DNA from: Planctomycetaceae bacterium | GTDB lineage: Bacteria > Planctomycetota > Planctomycetia > Pirellulales > Pirellulaceae | NCBI GenBank assembly: GCA_027487485.1 | Contig: JAIYDN010000094.1 | Span: 1 to 43,369 of the forward strand | Direction of reading: 5' to 3' | Length of the DNA: 43,369 nucleotides | Shown: positions 32,871-42,400 of the stretch, one piece after another | Layout: every line of letters begins with the position of its first letter | Numbering within the stretch: position 1 is the stretch's first letter | Translations under genes and position numbers: made by a program | Notes under the pieces: model-generated | What the model was told of the DNA's origin: nothing | The model's database searches: none | The model's input: only the letters and a program-made list of their open reading frames with translations

Positions 32871-34271
32871 ATGAATGAAAGAATCATCGATCGACGCACA
32901 ATGCTACAGTCAAGTGGTGTTGGGCTTGGAATGCTGGGCTTAGCTGGCCTTGTCTCCAATCCTGATGGCGTCGCAGTAGCACAAGGAACCGACTCTGGGA
33001 AACAACCACTTGCACCGAAGCTACCTCATTTTGCCGCGAAGGCAAAACGAGTGGTGCACTTTTTCTTAAATGGTGGGCCTTCGCATGTCGACACGTTCGA
33101 CCCGAAGCCTATGCTAACAAAGTTCGCCGGCGAGCCGATTCCATCGCCTCTGCCGACGGAGCGCAAAACGGGTGGGTTGCTACCCTCTGCGTTTCAATTC
33201 AAAAAGTACGGGCAAAGTGGAATCGAGGTTAGCGATCTGTTTTCGAAGACGGCCGAGCACGTCGACGAGATCGCTGTGATCCGTTCCATGTACGCTCAGG
33301 TTCCTAATCATGAGCCTTCGTTGATGCTGATGAACTGCGGCGATTCGGTTCAACCCCGTCCGAGCGTTGGTTCCTGGACATTGTATGGATTGGGAAGCGA
33401 GAACCAAAACTTACCTGGATTTCTCGCTATATGTCCAGGTGGATACCCAGTATCGGATAAAGCGAATTGGCAATCGGGCTTTTTGCCTGGAGCGTATCAA
33501 GGGACCTTTGTTGATCCTCAACACAGCCAAATCGAAAAGCTCATTGAGAATATCCGCAGCAGCCACGCGTCTCAGGAAACTCAGCGTCAGCAGTTGGACT
33601 TGGTTCGCCAGATGAATTCGTTGCATATGGTACAGCGGAGCGACCCAAGACTCGAAGCTCGCATTCAATCCTTCGAGCTGGCGTTTCGTATGCAAATGGA
33701 AGCCTCCGATGCGTTCGACATCCAGCAAGAGACCGCACATACGCGGCAAATGTATGGCGAAAGTGTTCATGGGCGACAAACTCTCATCGCGCGCCGGCTG
33801 CTGGAGCGGGGTGTGCGTTATGTTCAGCTTTGGCACGGTGCTGGTCAGCCGTGGGACCATCATGGTGATATTGCCAATAACCTTAAGACACAATGTGGGC
33901 AGTTGGATCAACCTTTAGCTGCCATGCTGACCGATCTAAAACAGCGAGGCATGCTGGACGATACACTCGTGATCTGGGGTGGAGAATTTGGACGAACCCC
34001 TGTTTCCGAAGGAGGATCGGGACGTGACCACAATCATTACGGTTTCACCGTTTGGATGGCAGGTGGCGGAATTCGCGGGGGAACCGTGTACGGAGCAACC
34101 GATGAGTTTGGATTCAAAGCGGTCGAAAAGCCTACCAGTGTCCACGATCTGCACGCGACCATTCTGCATCTACTTGGTTTCGATCACGAGAAATTGACCT
34201 ATCGCTATGCTGGCCGAGATTTTCGACTAACCGACGTTCATGGCAACGTCATCCGAGATATCCTTACTTAA
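32871..34271 (+). CDS. DUF1501 family protein with Tat signal
   Basis: 466 residues from ATG 32871, preceded by a weak GAGAAC; a TTG at 32856 would overlap the upstream stop. The N-terminus IDRRTMLQSSGVGLGMLGLAGL is a twin-arginine signal with a hydrophobic core. The body matches DUF1501 (PF07394): RVVHFFLNGGPSHVDTFDPKP, NHEPSLMLMNCG, VQLWHGAGQPWDHHGDIANN and WGGEFGRTP..GRDHNH, an alkaline-phosphatase/sulfatase-like fold. Tat export implies a folded, probably metal-containing protein. DUF1501 genes almost always accompany PSCyt1-DUF1549-DUF1553 genes in this phylum and the two are taken as partners; the reaction is not known. Its stop overlaps that of the converging kinase gene. Confidence 0.92.
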   Translation: MNERIIDRRTMLQSSGVGLGMLGLAGLVSNPDGVAVAQGTDSGKQPLAPKLPHFAAKAKRVVHFFLNGGPSHVDTFDPKPMLTKFAGEPIPSPLPTERKTGGLLPSAFQFKKYGQSGIEVSDLFSKTAEHVDEIAVIRSMYAQVPNHEPSLMLMNCGDSVQPRPSVGSWTLYGLGSENQNLPGFLAICPGGYPVSDKANWQSGFLPGAYQGTFVDPQHSQIEKLIENIRSSHASQETQRQQLDLVRQMNSLHMVQRSDPRLEARIQSFELAFRMQMEASDAFDIQQETAHTRQMYGESVHGRQTLIARRLLERGVRYVQLWHGAGQPWDHHGDIANNLKTQCGQLDQPLAAMLTDLKQRGMLDDTLVIWGGEFGRTPVSEGGSGRDHNHYGFTVWMAGGGIRGGTVYGATDEFGFKAVEKPTSVHDLHATILHLLGFDHEKLTYRYAGRDFRLTDVHGNVIRDILT

Positions 34272-37200
34272 CACTCTTCCACAAGATACTCTTGCGGTTG
34301 ATATCGCTCGACAGGATCGCAGTTCCATCGTCCGAAAAACTTACTTGACCGATCGATGCACCGCGATGCCCAGGCAGCGTAAACAGTTCTCGAGCACCCC
34401 GATCTAAACTCGGTGCAGCAAACCACACGCCCAGCGTTCCATTCTCATCGCCAATCGCAAGCAAGTTCTCGTTCGGTGAAGTCGTGAACGATGTGATTTT
34501 CGACGTAGACAGGATTGGTGTGAAGTTCTCGTTGGAACTAGGGTCAAGACTGATAAAATCGATGCGGCTCCCTTTCGGTATGTGCGATAAAATGGCCACA
34601 TGCCAGCGATTCGTGGTCTCTGGTAGCCACGGTTCTTGAAGCCATTGGACTCCTGCTAAATTCGCCCCAGAGTCGATAGATGGCCAGTTGCTGTTCGCCA
34701 ATGGCGCGCTTTCCCCCGATTCGTTGAGCATTTGCCATTTCCCATCTTGGTGGAGAACCAGTAGTCCTTCACCCTGAGGGTGCCAACTGGCGAACTGTGC
34801 CCCATCAACTGCTGGTTGGTCCGATTCTTGCAACCGATTCGATTCGTCGATGTTCCAACGCAACAATTGTGATTTTTGGTTCGCAAGCTTGCCTACGATC
34901 GCCAATTGTTTTCCATCGGGGGACAGGCATGCTTCCGTCACCGCTTGAAATGGATGTTGTACCTTCTGCCAATGGTACTGATCCCCATGCGATTTTATTG
35001 CTACCATCACAAGTCCAAATTCGTGCATCGTGACCCAACGTTCTTGCATCGTAGAACGGGTTGCCCGTACACATGGTGGACGCCCCACGACGAGGCTCCA
35101 CGAATTATTGTCGAACCGATAGACCGCACCCATAGGATCGACCAAGATAGAATGCTTTGAGTCCAACGATTGGACGTCCAGGATTCGATCGCTTTCTACG
35201 GCGAGATTCATTTTCGATTCGGGCACTGGATCGGATTCCAGTGGCATGATACGCACACTTTTTTGGAACGTTTCCTTGCGGTCAAGTACCGGCTTGGACG
35301 CGTTGCGGCTCCAGTTGAGTTGAACAAAACTGCATTCGGCGGATGCATCCGATGACCGTACGACTACCTTGACTCTGTCTGTGTTTGGATCAGACGCCTC
35401 GACCGCCATGTCCAAAAACCGCCAAGGTTCTTGCTGTTCCGTGGATTGGATTGACTTGTCCGCATCCGACCAATTGAGTCCATCCAGCTTCGTTCCGTCC
35501 CAGGCGAGTCTCGCTATTCGGCCATTTTCAAAAACGATAAAAAGTTGCTTCCCGTCCAAAGACCAAGCAGCTTCGATCGGAACGAACTGGCTGTTGATCG
35601 CGATATCAAATTCGCGATACTGCGGATTGTCCCAGGAGGACGCATCTGTCGAGTCCACGATTTGAACGGATCCTGAGGATGCGATATAAGCACGGAACGA
35701 TTTTTGAGTTGGATGAGCCACTGCAATCGAAGTACCAAAACGCGACTCGACTTGGACGTCTGCACCAGGGCTGGATGGCAGCACGAAAGTCTTTTCGCCA
35801 TCCCCCACAACGAGGGAATCGTCACCATCGGTGAACTCGATTCGACAGGCTCCTCTGGACTGGAATTGCAATCGGTTTGTCATGGATTGGCTCGCAAGGT
35901 CCCAGATGCAAACCTCTGTATTAGCGACAGTCGACGACTGGTTAATGGATGAATCACGAAGAAGGGAAGCGACCGTCGCAACCCATGGATGGCTTGATCC
36001 AACAGCCATATCGGTTAATCGCGCTTTGGGTGTGTGCCCAACATAACTAACCGCTGCATCCTGGATCTTGTCGCTTCTGATGCTGGAACGTAGCACACCA
36101 TCCCGGTCGATACTTTCTTGGACCCCTTCTTTCGAGATCGATTGATTCCGTAACTGCTGTGCTGTATTGCTGCTCAGCATGCGGCGAGCTTCTTGATTCG
36201 CAATGTTCCACCGGATGATGTGGCCAAGATTGTCACAACCAATGACCTCGTTACTGGTGTGTAGAAATTGGGCGGATGTGATGTTCCCCTGCAAACCGTT
36301 CAGGAAGCTAACAAAAGTAACCTGGTTGCCATTCTCCGTTTTCCAAACGAACGCCACCGGTTCGTCGCCGCTTGTGACCATCGTGCCATCGGCGTGAAGT
36401 ACTATCTCACGAATGGCTGTCGCATGTTTTTTCGGCAAAACTTCGCCAACGATGCGAAGCGATTCCATCGAGCTTGAGCTGAAGGAAACGTTCTTTGACT
36501 GGATCGATGTTGCGAGAACTTTTGGCTCGAGCGCTGCGACCATTAGTCGGCCGTCGTTGGTTCCAAGATAGATAGACTCCTTGGATGGAGATGACGCGGC
36601 GGCCGTCACTGTTGTTTCCATACCTGGCGGCATCGTCAGCAACTGGAGAGTGCGGAGTTCCAGATTTGCAAGAAAAGCAACTTGGGTCGCGTTGGGAAGT
36701 TGAGCCAAGCCGAACACGTCGCTTGAGTCCTTGCTGAGAAACTGAAGACTCGTCAGTTTGCCTCGGCAATCCAAGAGAAAAGGCTTCGGTTGCGAATCAT
36801 CTTCCTTTCGTTCCCATACCCAAAATCCACCATTCACTCCACCAATGCACCATTTTCCATCTGGGCTAAACCCCAGCTCTTGCAGTTCTCTACGTTCCAG
36901 CATCTCGATTGGCGAGCATGATTTCGTAATCGTATTCCAAAAATGCACCGAATGATTGGTCTCATTCTTCTGTGTTGCAATCAGTATCGTGTTTCCATCG
37001 GGTGCGATGGCGACAGCATGGATCGGAGCTGGAAGATCGATCGAATCCATCACTTGCAGAGGCTCTGCTTCCTGGCTCAAGTCGATCCTATGAACGCTGC
37101 CATTTTCAGTACCGACCGTCGCGACTTTTGAGTTCGCGGCGATTCGAAGCGAAGTTATCGGGCTGTCGACTTTGATTCTTGGAAGGTCGATGTTATTTAG

Positions 37201-39486
37201 CAATTGAATTCGACGGTATGCCCAGTTGGTCAGGGATGGCTTGGACTTAGTACTGTAAAGGCTTGACTCCATGGCAGAGATTTCGCTGAGGAGCTGTTCG
37301 CTTCGCACAACATCAAACTGGTTGGACTGGTTGAGGGCGAGATTGATGCCCGTTTGGAAACTACTCAGCAAGGCGAACCGAGCATTTTGTGTCGCTACTT
37401 TTTCGGAGGCGATGGCTTTTTCTTCTGAAATCTTCGCATTCTTCTCGGATGCAACGGCTTGTTCACGCGCTCGCATTTCTTGGATTTTTGCCTCTTGCTC
37501 CAATCGCTGTGCCTCGACCGCTCGATCGCGTTCTTGATTGGCTACCTTTTTCGCAATTTCTTCTTGGTTGCGTGCAATCCTTTCATCTTCGGCGGCCTGT
37601 TGAGCTCGATTCCGTTCATCGATGGCAATTCGCTTGGCTGCTGCTTCTTCTTCACGTGCTTCTTTCTCGGCTTTGGCTGAGTCGACGGCACGCGCCTTTT
37701 CTTGGATCGCAATCGTGGTTTGGCGAAGAGCGTAAAGGGTTGCTAGAGTCAACGCGGTTCCAGCGATAATGATGACACCCGCCAAGACCCTGCGAAGAAG
37801 CTTGACTCGGGTTGCCCGTTGAGTTACCTCTGACTTTAGTCGCGTTGCATTTTTGTAGAGTTCCGCTTCGGCGTCGACGCTCGGGTCAACCGTTTGTAAG
37901 CATAAGTCGTAGTCACCGCGTTCGATGGCGCATTGTCCATAGGCAAGCCGGGTTTGTTGCAAACCTTCTTTGGCAATTTCATTGTCCGACCATAAATCGA
38001 TGGCATCCTGCATCGAGAACAGGGCGCGTGAGAAGCCTTGATAGTCTTTGTCGCGAATCGCGTTCTCCAGCAGTAATTCCGCCCGCTTGGTGAGTACGAC
38101 GCTTTGCGAAAATCGAAGATGTTCTCGAATGGCATCTTGGAATTCCAACACCGTTTCAAAACGATCTTCCGGCTCCGTCGCCATAGCGTGGTAGGCGATA
38201 TCCAAAAGTGGATCTTCGAACCCTGGGTCGATGTTGTTATTCTTGATGGCATTGGCCATGCATTCCCGCACGGACTTACCTACGTGAGGAGCCTTTCCGA
38301 CAACGATCTGAAACAGGATGGCACCGATGATATAGATATCACTGGTTTTGCCTATTTTGGAGATGTTGTGGCAGGCCATTTCGGGTGCCATATAAACAGG
38401 CGTTCCGCTCAGTCCAAAGCTCTTCGTCGTCGACAGATTGATCGCCAGTCCCCAGTCCATCACCAAGACCTCACCGAATGCTCCAAGCATCACATTCTCG
38501 GGCTTCAAGTCGCGATGGATGATGTTGCGAGAATGAGCGAACGCGATCGCATCGCACACCTTCATAAGAATCTCGATATTCTCCTCACGCGTCTTGTCAC
38601 GGATGACGTTCTCCCAAGGGGTTCCGTCGACCATTTTCATGGAATAAAACAAGGTCCCGTCCGAGTTGGAACCCATCTCGTGAATCGGTACGATGTTCGG
38701 ATGGTCTAAGTCGCTGGTTATCTGAGCTTCATAGAAGAACTTTCTTCGGCTTTCATCGGATACAGACTTGTTGGACTTGATGGCTTTGACAGCCACTTTA
38801 CGCTCGAGAGTTTTCTGAATGGCGCTATAGACAACGCCCATTCCCCCTTCACCCAATTTACTGATGATGCGATAGTCGGGAGAGGAAACTAACGGATCGG
38901 CACCGTCAGCGAGTGAGCGTTTGCTAATGGTCGATAGGATCGACCGATCGAAATCGATAGCTGAGTCGAAGAGATTGTTGCCAGTGTTCAACCCTGTTTG
39001 CCCGCGTCCTGCGTCGGTGAGTCCGCCCAGTCGTGTTGCTCCCATCGGCGGGAATGGTAACGCTGCATTGGATCCTGCCACCGTGATACCGGATGGTCCC
39101 AAAACAATCGTCGCCATAGGGCTTAGGTTGGGTTGGTCCGGAATCGTTGCAAGTGTTGCACCGATGTCGCTTAGGTCAAGATCCCCGCCTTTACCCAATT
39201 CGATTGACAGATCAATCGTTCCATCCATGGTTGCGTCCATTTGCGCCATGGTTTTGGCGGAGGAACTTGGAACGACAACTTCATCGATCGTATCGCTGAC
39301 CGTTTTGGCGGACGGTTCGACAATTTTGCTTGAGCCCACCGTGCCAATGTTGGTTTCGTCAAGCGTGACGCCGACATCCGCGACGGTTAGGTTCAAGCCG
39401 GAAAATGGTTTGCCGCAGTTGGCGCATGACGACGAATGTGCATTATCGTGCGGAAGAAGCGCTTGGCAGTGTGGGCATTTACTCAT
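34264..39486 (-). CDS. Transmembrane Ser/Thr protein kinase with N-terminal zinc ribbon and C-terminal WD40-like propellers
   Basis: 1740 residues from ATG 39486 (GGGATCCCTC before it); a longer frame adds 19 residues inside the neighbour. Residues 4-24 form a zinc ribbon (CPHC..CANC). A Thr/Asp-rich linker (30-200) is followed by a Hanks-type kinase (about 205-457): LGEGGMGVVY, Lys234 in VAVKAIK, HRDLKPEN (324-331), DWG (344-346, in place of DFG) and GTPVYMAPE (361-369). Then come a helical region, one membrane helix (567-587), a long Lys/Glu/Ala-rich coiled coil (about 588-720) and WD40-like repeats to the end (about 770-1740). Topology suggests the kinase is cytoplasmic and the propellers lie on the other side of the membrane or in the paryphoplasm. 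The ATG overlaps the stop of the upstream giant gene (ATGAGTAA), so translation is probably coupled. Confidence 0.92.
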   Translation of the reverse strand: MSKCPHCQALLPHDNAHSSSCANCGKPFSGLNLTVADVGVTLDETNIGTVGSSKIVEPSAKTVSDTIDEVVVPSSSAKTMAQMDATMDGTIDLSIELGKGGDLDLSDIGATLATIPDQPNLSPMATIVLGPSGITVAGSNAALPFPPMGATRLGGLTDAGRGQTGLNTGNNLFDSAIDFDRSILSTISKRSLADGADPLVSSPDYRIISKLGEGGMGVVYSAIQKTLERKVAVKAIKSNKSVSDESRRKFFYEAQITSDLDHPNIVPIHEMGSNSDGTLFYSMKMVDGTPWENVIRDKTREENIEILMKVCDAIAFAHSRNIIHRDLKPENVMLGAFGEVLVMDWGLAINLSTTKSFGLSGTPVYMAPEMACHNISKIGKTSDIYIIGAILFQIVVGKAPHVGKSVRECMANAIKNNNIDPGFEDPLLDIAYHAMATEPEDRFETVLEFQDAIREHLRFSQSVVLTKRAELLLENAIRDKDYQGFSRALFSMQDAIDLWSDNEIAKEGLQQTRLAYGQCAIERGDYDLCLQTVDPSVDAEAELYKNATRLKSEVTQRATRVKLLRRVLAGVIIIAGTALTLATLYALRQTTIAIQEKARAVDSAKAEKEAREEEAAAKRIAIDERNRAQQAAEDERIARNQEEIAKKVANQERDRAVEAQRLEQEAKIQEMRAREQAVASEKNAKISEEKAIASEKVATQNARFALLSSFQTGINLALNQSNQFDVVRSEQLLSEISAMESSLYSTKSKPSLTNWAYRRIQLLNNIDLPRIKVDSPITSLRIAANSKVATVGTENGSVHRIDLSQEAEPLQVMDSIDLPAPIHAVAIAPDGNTILIATQKNETNHSVHFWNTITKSCSPIEMLERRELQELGFSPDGKWCIGGVNGGFWVWERKEDDSQPKPFLLDCRGKLTSLQFLSKDSSDVFGLAQLPNATQVAFLANLELRTLQLLTMPPGMETTVTAAASSPSKESIYLGTNDGRLMVAALEPKVLATSIQSKNVSFSSSSMESLRIVGEVLPKKHATAIREIVLHADGTMVTSGDEPVAFVWKTENGNQVTFVSFLNGLQGNITSAQFLHTSNEVIGCDNLGHIIRWNIANQEARRMLSSNTAQQLRNQSISKEGVQESIDRDGVLRSSIRSDKIQDAAVSYVGHTPKARLTDMAVGSSHPWVATVASLLRDSSINQSSTVANTEVCIWDLASQSMTNRLQFQSRGACRIEFTDGDDSLVVGDGEKTFVLPSSPGADVQVESRFGTSIAVAHPTQKSFRAYIASSGSVQIVDSTDASSWDNPQYREFDIAINSQFVPIEAAWSLDGKQLFIVFENGRIARLAWDGTKLDGLNWSDADKSIQSTEQQEPWRFLDMAVEASDPNTDRVKVVVRSSDASAECSFVQLNWSRNASKPVLDRKETFQKSVRIMPLESDPVPESKMNLAVESDRILDVQSLDSKHSILVDPMGAVYRFDNNSWSLVVGRPPCVRATRSTMQERWVTMHEFGLVMVAIKSHGDQYHWQKVQHPFQAVTEACLSPDGKQLAIVGKLANQKSQLLRWNIDESNRLQESDQPAVDGAQFASWHPQGEGLLVLHQDGKWQMLNESGESAPLANSNWPSIDSGANLAGVQWLQEPWLPETTNRWHVAILSHIPKGSRIDFISLDPSSNENFTPILSTSKITSFTTSPNENLLAIGDENGTLGVWFAAPSLDRGARELFTLPGHRGASIGQVSFSDDGTAILSSDINRKSILWKSVK

Positions 39487-42400
39487 GAGGGATCCCAGTT
39501 CCTGGAAGGCATGCTTTTCGAATACGGCGAGCAATTTTCCCAAAGCGATGTGCTTGGTCTTTGGTTGCGATCAAAATCGATCCTGCGGCTAAACTGAGCG
39601 CGGTTGCGTCGTGAGTTTCCGATTCGTATTCGGCGAGTTTAGTTAGAACATCCTCGGTTGGCATCCTACTGGTAGATTTGTTTTCATCCAACACAGCCTT
39701 TTTCGGGGCTGGCTGGTCGTCAACTTCGGGTGTTATGGGTTGTAACGGTGTCGGGGAAGCGTCGTTGACGGAGCTACCTTGGTCTTGCGGTGATTGACTC
39801 TCAAAATCTCGGACTGCAAACACTTTAAGCACCTTGGCTCCTGAGACGCTATCGATCAAAACAACGGCATAGGCTCCAGATGGTTTGGATGGATCATCTC
39901 GGTATTCATCGATCCAGCTTTGAATCTGGTTCGGAGTGGGGACCTGATTGGATTTGATTTCTTGTGTTTGCATTTTGGGTTCGCCGGCCTTCAGCGTCAT
40001 TGAAAGCTCGGTTGATTTTTCCGCAATCGCTTCGTTCAGATTTTCTAATCGTGATTCCAGGATCTTCACGATCTGAATCTCTGATCTTGCGGGAAGCTCA
40101 CGATCCGAAGGTTGGCCGTCGCGGTCTGCATCATCGAACCCTACTTTCACAATGAATACCTCGAATTTTGCGTCGGAAAGGATAGAGGGTTCCACATCCG
40201 AAATGTTTATCAAGTAGTTCGTCGGGGTTAAGATGGCGTCTCGAGTAGGTTCAACGAGGATTGTCGGGGTTATCACGATTTCGGTCGGCATCGGTAGGCT
40301 TATTTTTCGACCGGGCGCGAGAACTCCGTTGACTGGGTCGGCGATAGGAATCACATCGATTCGAACGACAGTGGCATCGCTTTGGCCGCCTTGCTCAAAG
40401 ATAAAAAACTCTGCCGACCTTCGAAAGATTGCGGTCGTAGGCATCGTCTGTTGCGATCCCAGAAAAGTGTCCTCAAATGGAATCGCTCGTTCTGTGACTG
40501 CGGCATCCCCTTGAGTAGCAACATGTGCTTCGATCGTTCCTGGCCGAAGGGAACCAGGAAGGCCCGAACGGAGTGATGCATCAAGTTTTTGGTTTTCGTC
40601 GAACAACTGAGAAGTTCCGTCTGCATAACGAATCAAGGTTTGGAATCCCGCTTCGGATGCAACTCCGAATTGAGTCGATACACGTTGTAAGACGTTCTGA
40701 GTTCCCGAATCGGCAAACGCATCTGAACTATAGAGAACATCTCGAGTCGATTGGTATCCGATAGGCCCTTGTCCGGCATCAAATGCACTTGCTACCAACT
40801 TGGCTTGCAAAACGGAGCGGACTGTAGAAGCATCGGAAACCGCACTTTGAATTTGCACGCCGCCTTGGGGACCAATCACAACTTGCCCACCTGCAATCAG
40901 TACAATGCCACCAGGATCCTGATTGGTGAACTGCTGGACCACGGCGCCTTCCAGTACCAGATCGTTGGTACCCACCGTTTCAACATAGATTCGAACACCA
41001 TCACCTGTTGAATCAATTCCATGAACTGTAAGCAATCGATCGTTTTGGATGAATAGCCCATAATCGCGAGCATATGTCTGAATGAATGAAGCTCGCATTC
41101 GCAGTTCCGTAAGGGTTTCACCGCTTAGGAGCTGATCGCTGACCGTGATCCCGGATGGTAAATTCTGATTGACGGAATCGAGATACGATTGCCCGATTCG
41201 ATCTGCCAAGGTGTTGAGAACAAAGAGCCCATTTTCGCTCAGGCGGCCGTTAGCCTGAACACTTGCTTGCAGGTCATTAACGGAAACTGGACCAAGGTGT
41301 GCAAAAGTACCAGCATCAAGCATCAGCAAATTCGTAGCGATTCCTTGGCGCCCCGTGGGATCATATGCTTGAGTGTTGACGATGCTGCTAGTACTTGAAA
41401 GGGAGATTTGAATGGGAGCGATCGCGGCTGCTACCAGCATGTCGCGATCCTCTTGGATGGAAATCTGAAGCGCATAAGCCTCTATCAATCCTATACTCGT
41501 ATCCCCTTGTCCACCAACCTCGATCGAGCCAGCGTTTGCGGACCATGTAACATCCTGCAGTTGCAGAGTCCCGGACTGACCCATGCGTATCGAACCTGAT
41601 GTAGAAGACAGATTCGTCGTTCCATCCACTCGCAGAATTTCAAGACTTGAATTTGCAATGTTGATCGACCTATCGGCGACTCCAGTGAAGTTGCCCGCGA
41701 TATCCATGCGGGTTCCAGGGGTTGTTCCAAGGTTGCCCTGTACGTCTAAGTTTAGATTCGCAGTAGTGAAATCCAGGATGCGGCCATCGGGCCGAGGCAT
41801 CGTCGGATTGGTGAGAAGTACGGAAGAATCCAATCGAAGGTCTACATCCCCTTCCTGTCCGCCTGAGATAGAGGAACTGGAAGCTCCCACGGTTGAGAGA
41901 ATTACTGTACCAGAGTCCCCTAAAAGGATCCGACTTCCACCCAGCGAGACCAAGGAAGTAACTCCTGAGCTTACTCGCAATTGCTCATCGATTTGATCGC
42001 TTAAGCCAATGGAACCGGATGCCAAGAAATTGGCATTGCCCTGCACATGGATTCGGCTCGCAGAATCTGTAATCGTCGCAAGTGGTGCTACGATTCTATC
42101 GATTGGATTGTTGGCAAAGGGTGAGGCCAAGCTAACGTCGACCCCTGCGATCGCGATGAAATTTCCATCAACCTTGTATTCTTGGTCGACAAGGGCGATG
42201 GAGTTGGATGTGTGCCAAAGCGTCAAGTCTTGAAAGCGACCGTCAAGCAGGCCAATTCGAGCTTGGCTCGATGCGTTTCGGAGTGCAAAGTTACCGTCAA
42301 TTCCGTCGGCGGTTACAACCCCATGAATTCGGTTGTCAAGCAAGCGTCCAACAGATGTATTCAATGTCGGGTCGGAGCTCGCGCGAATTAGATCCACATA

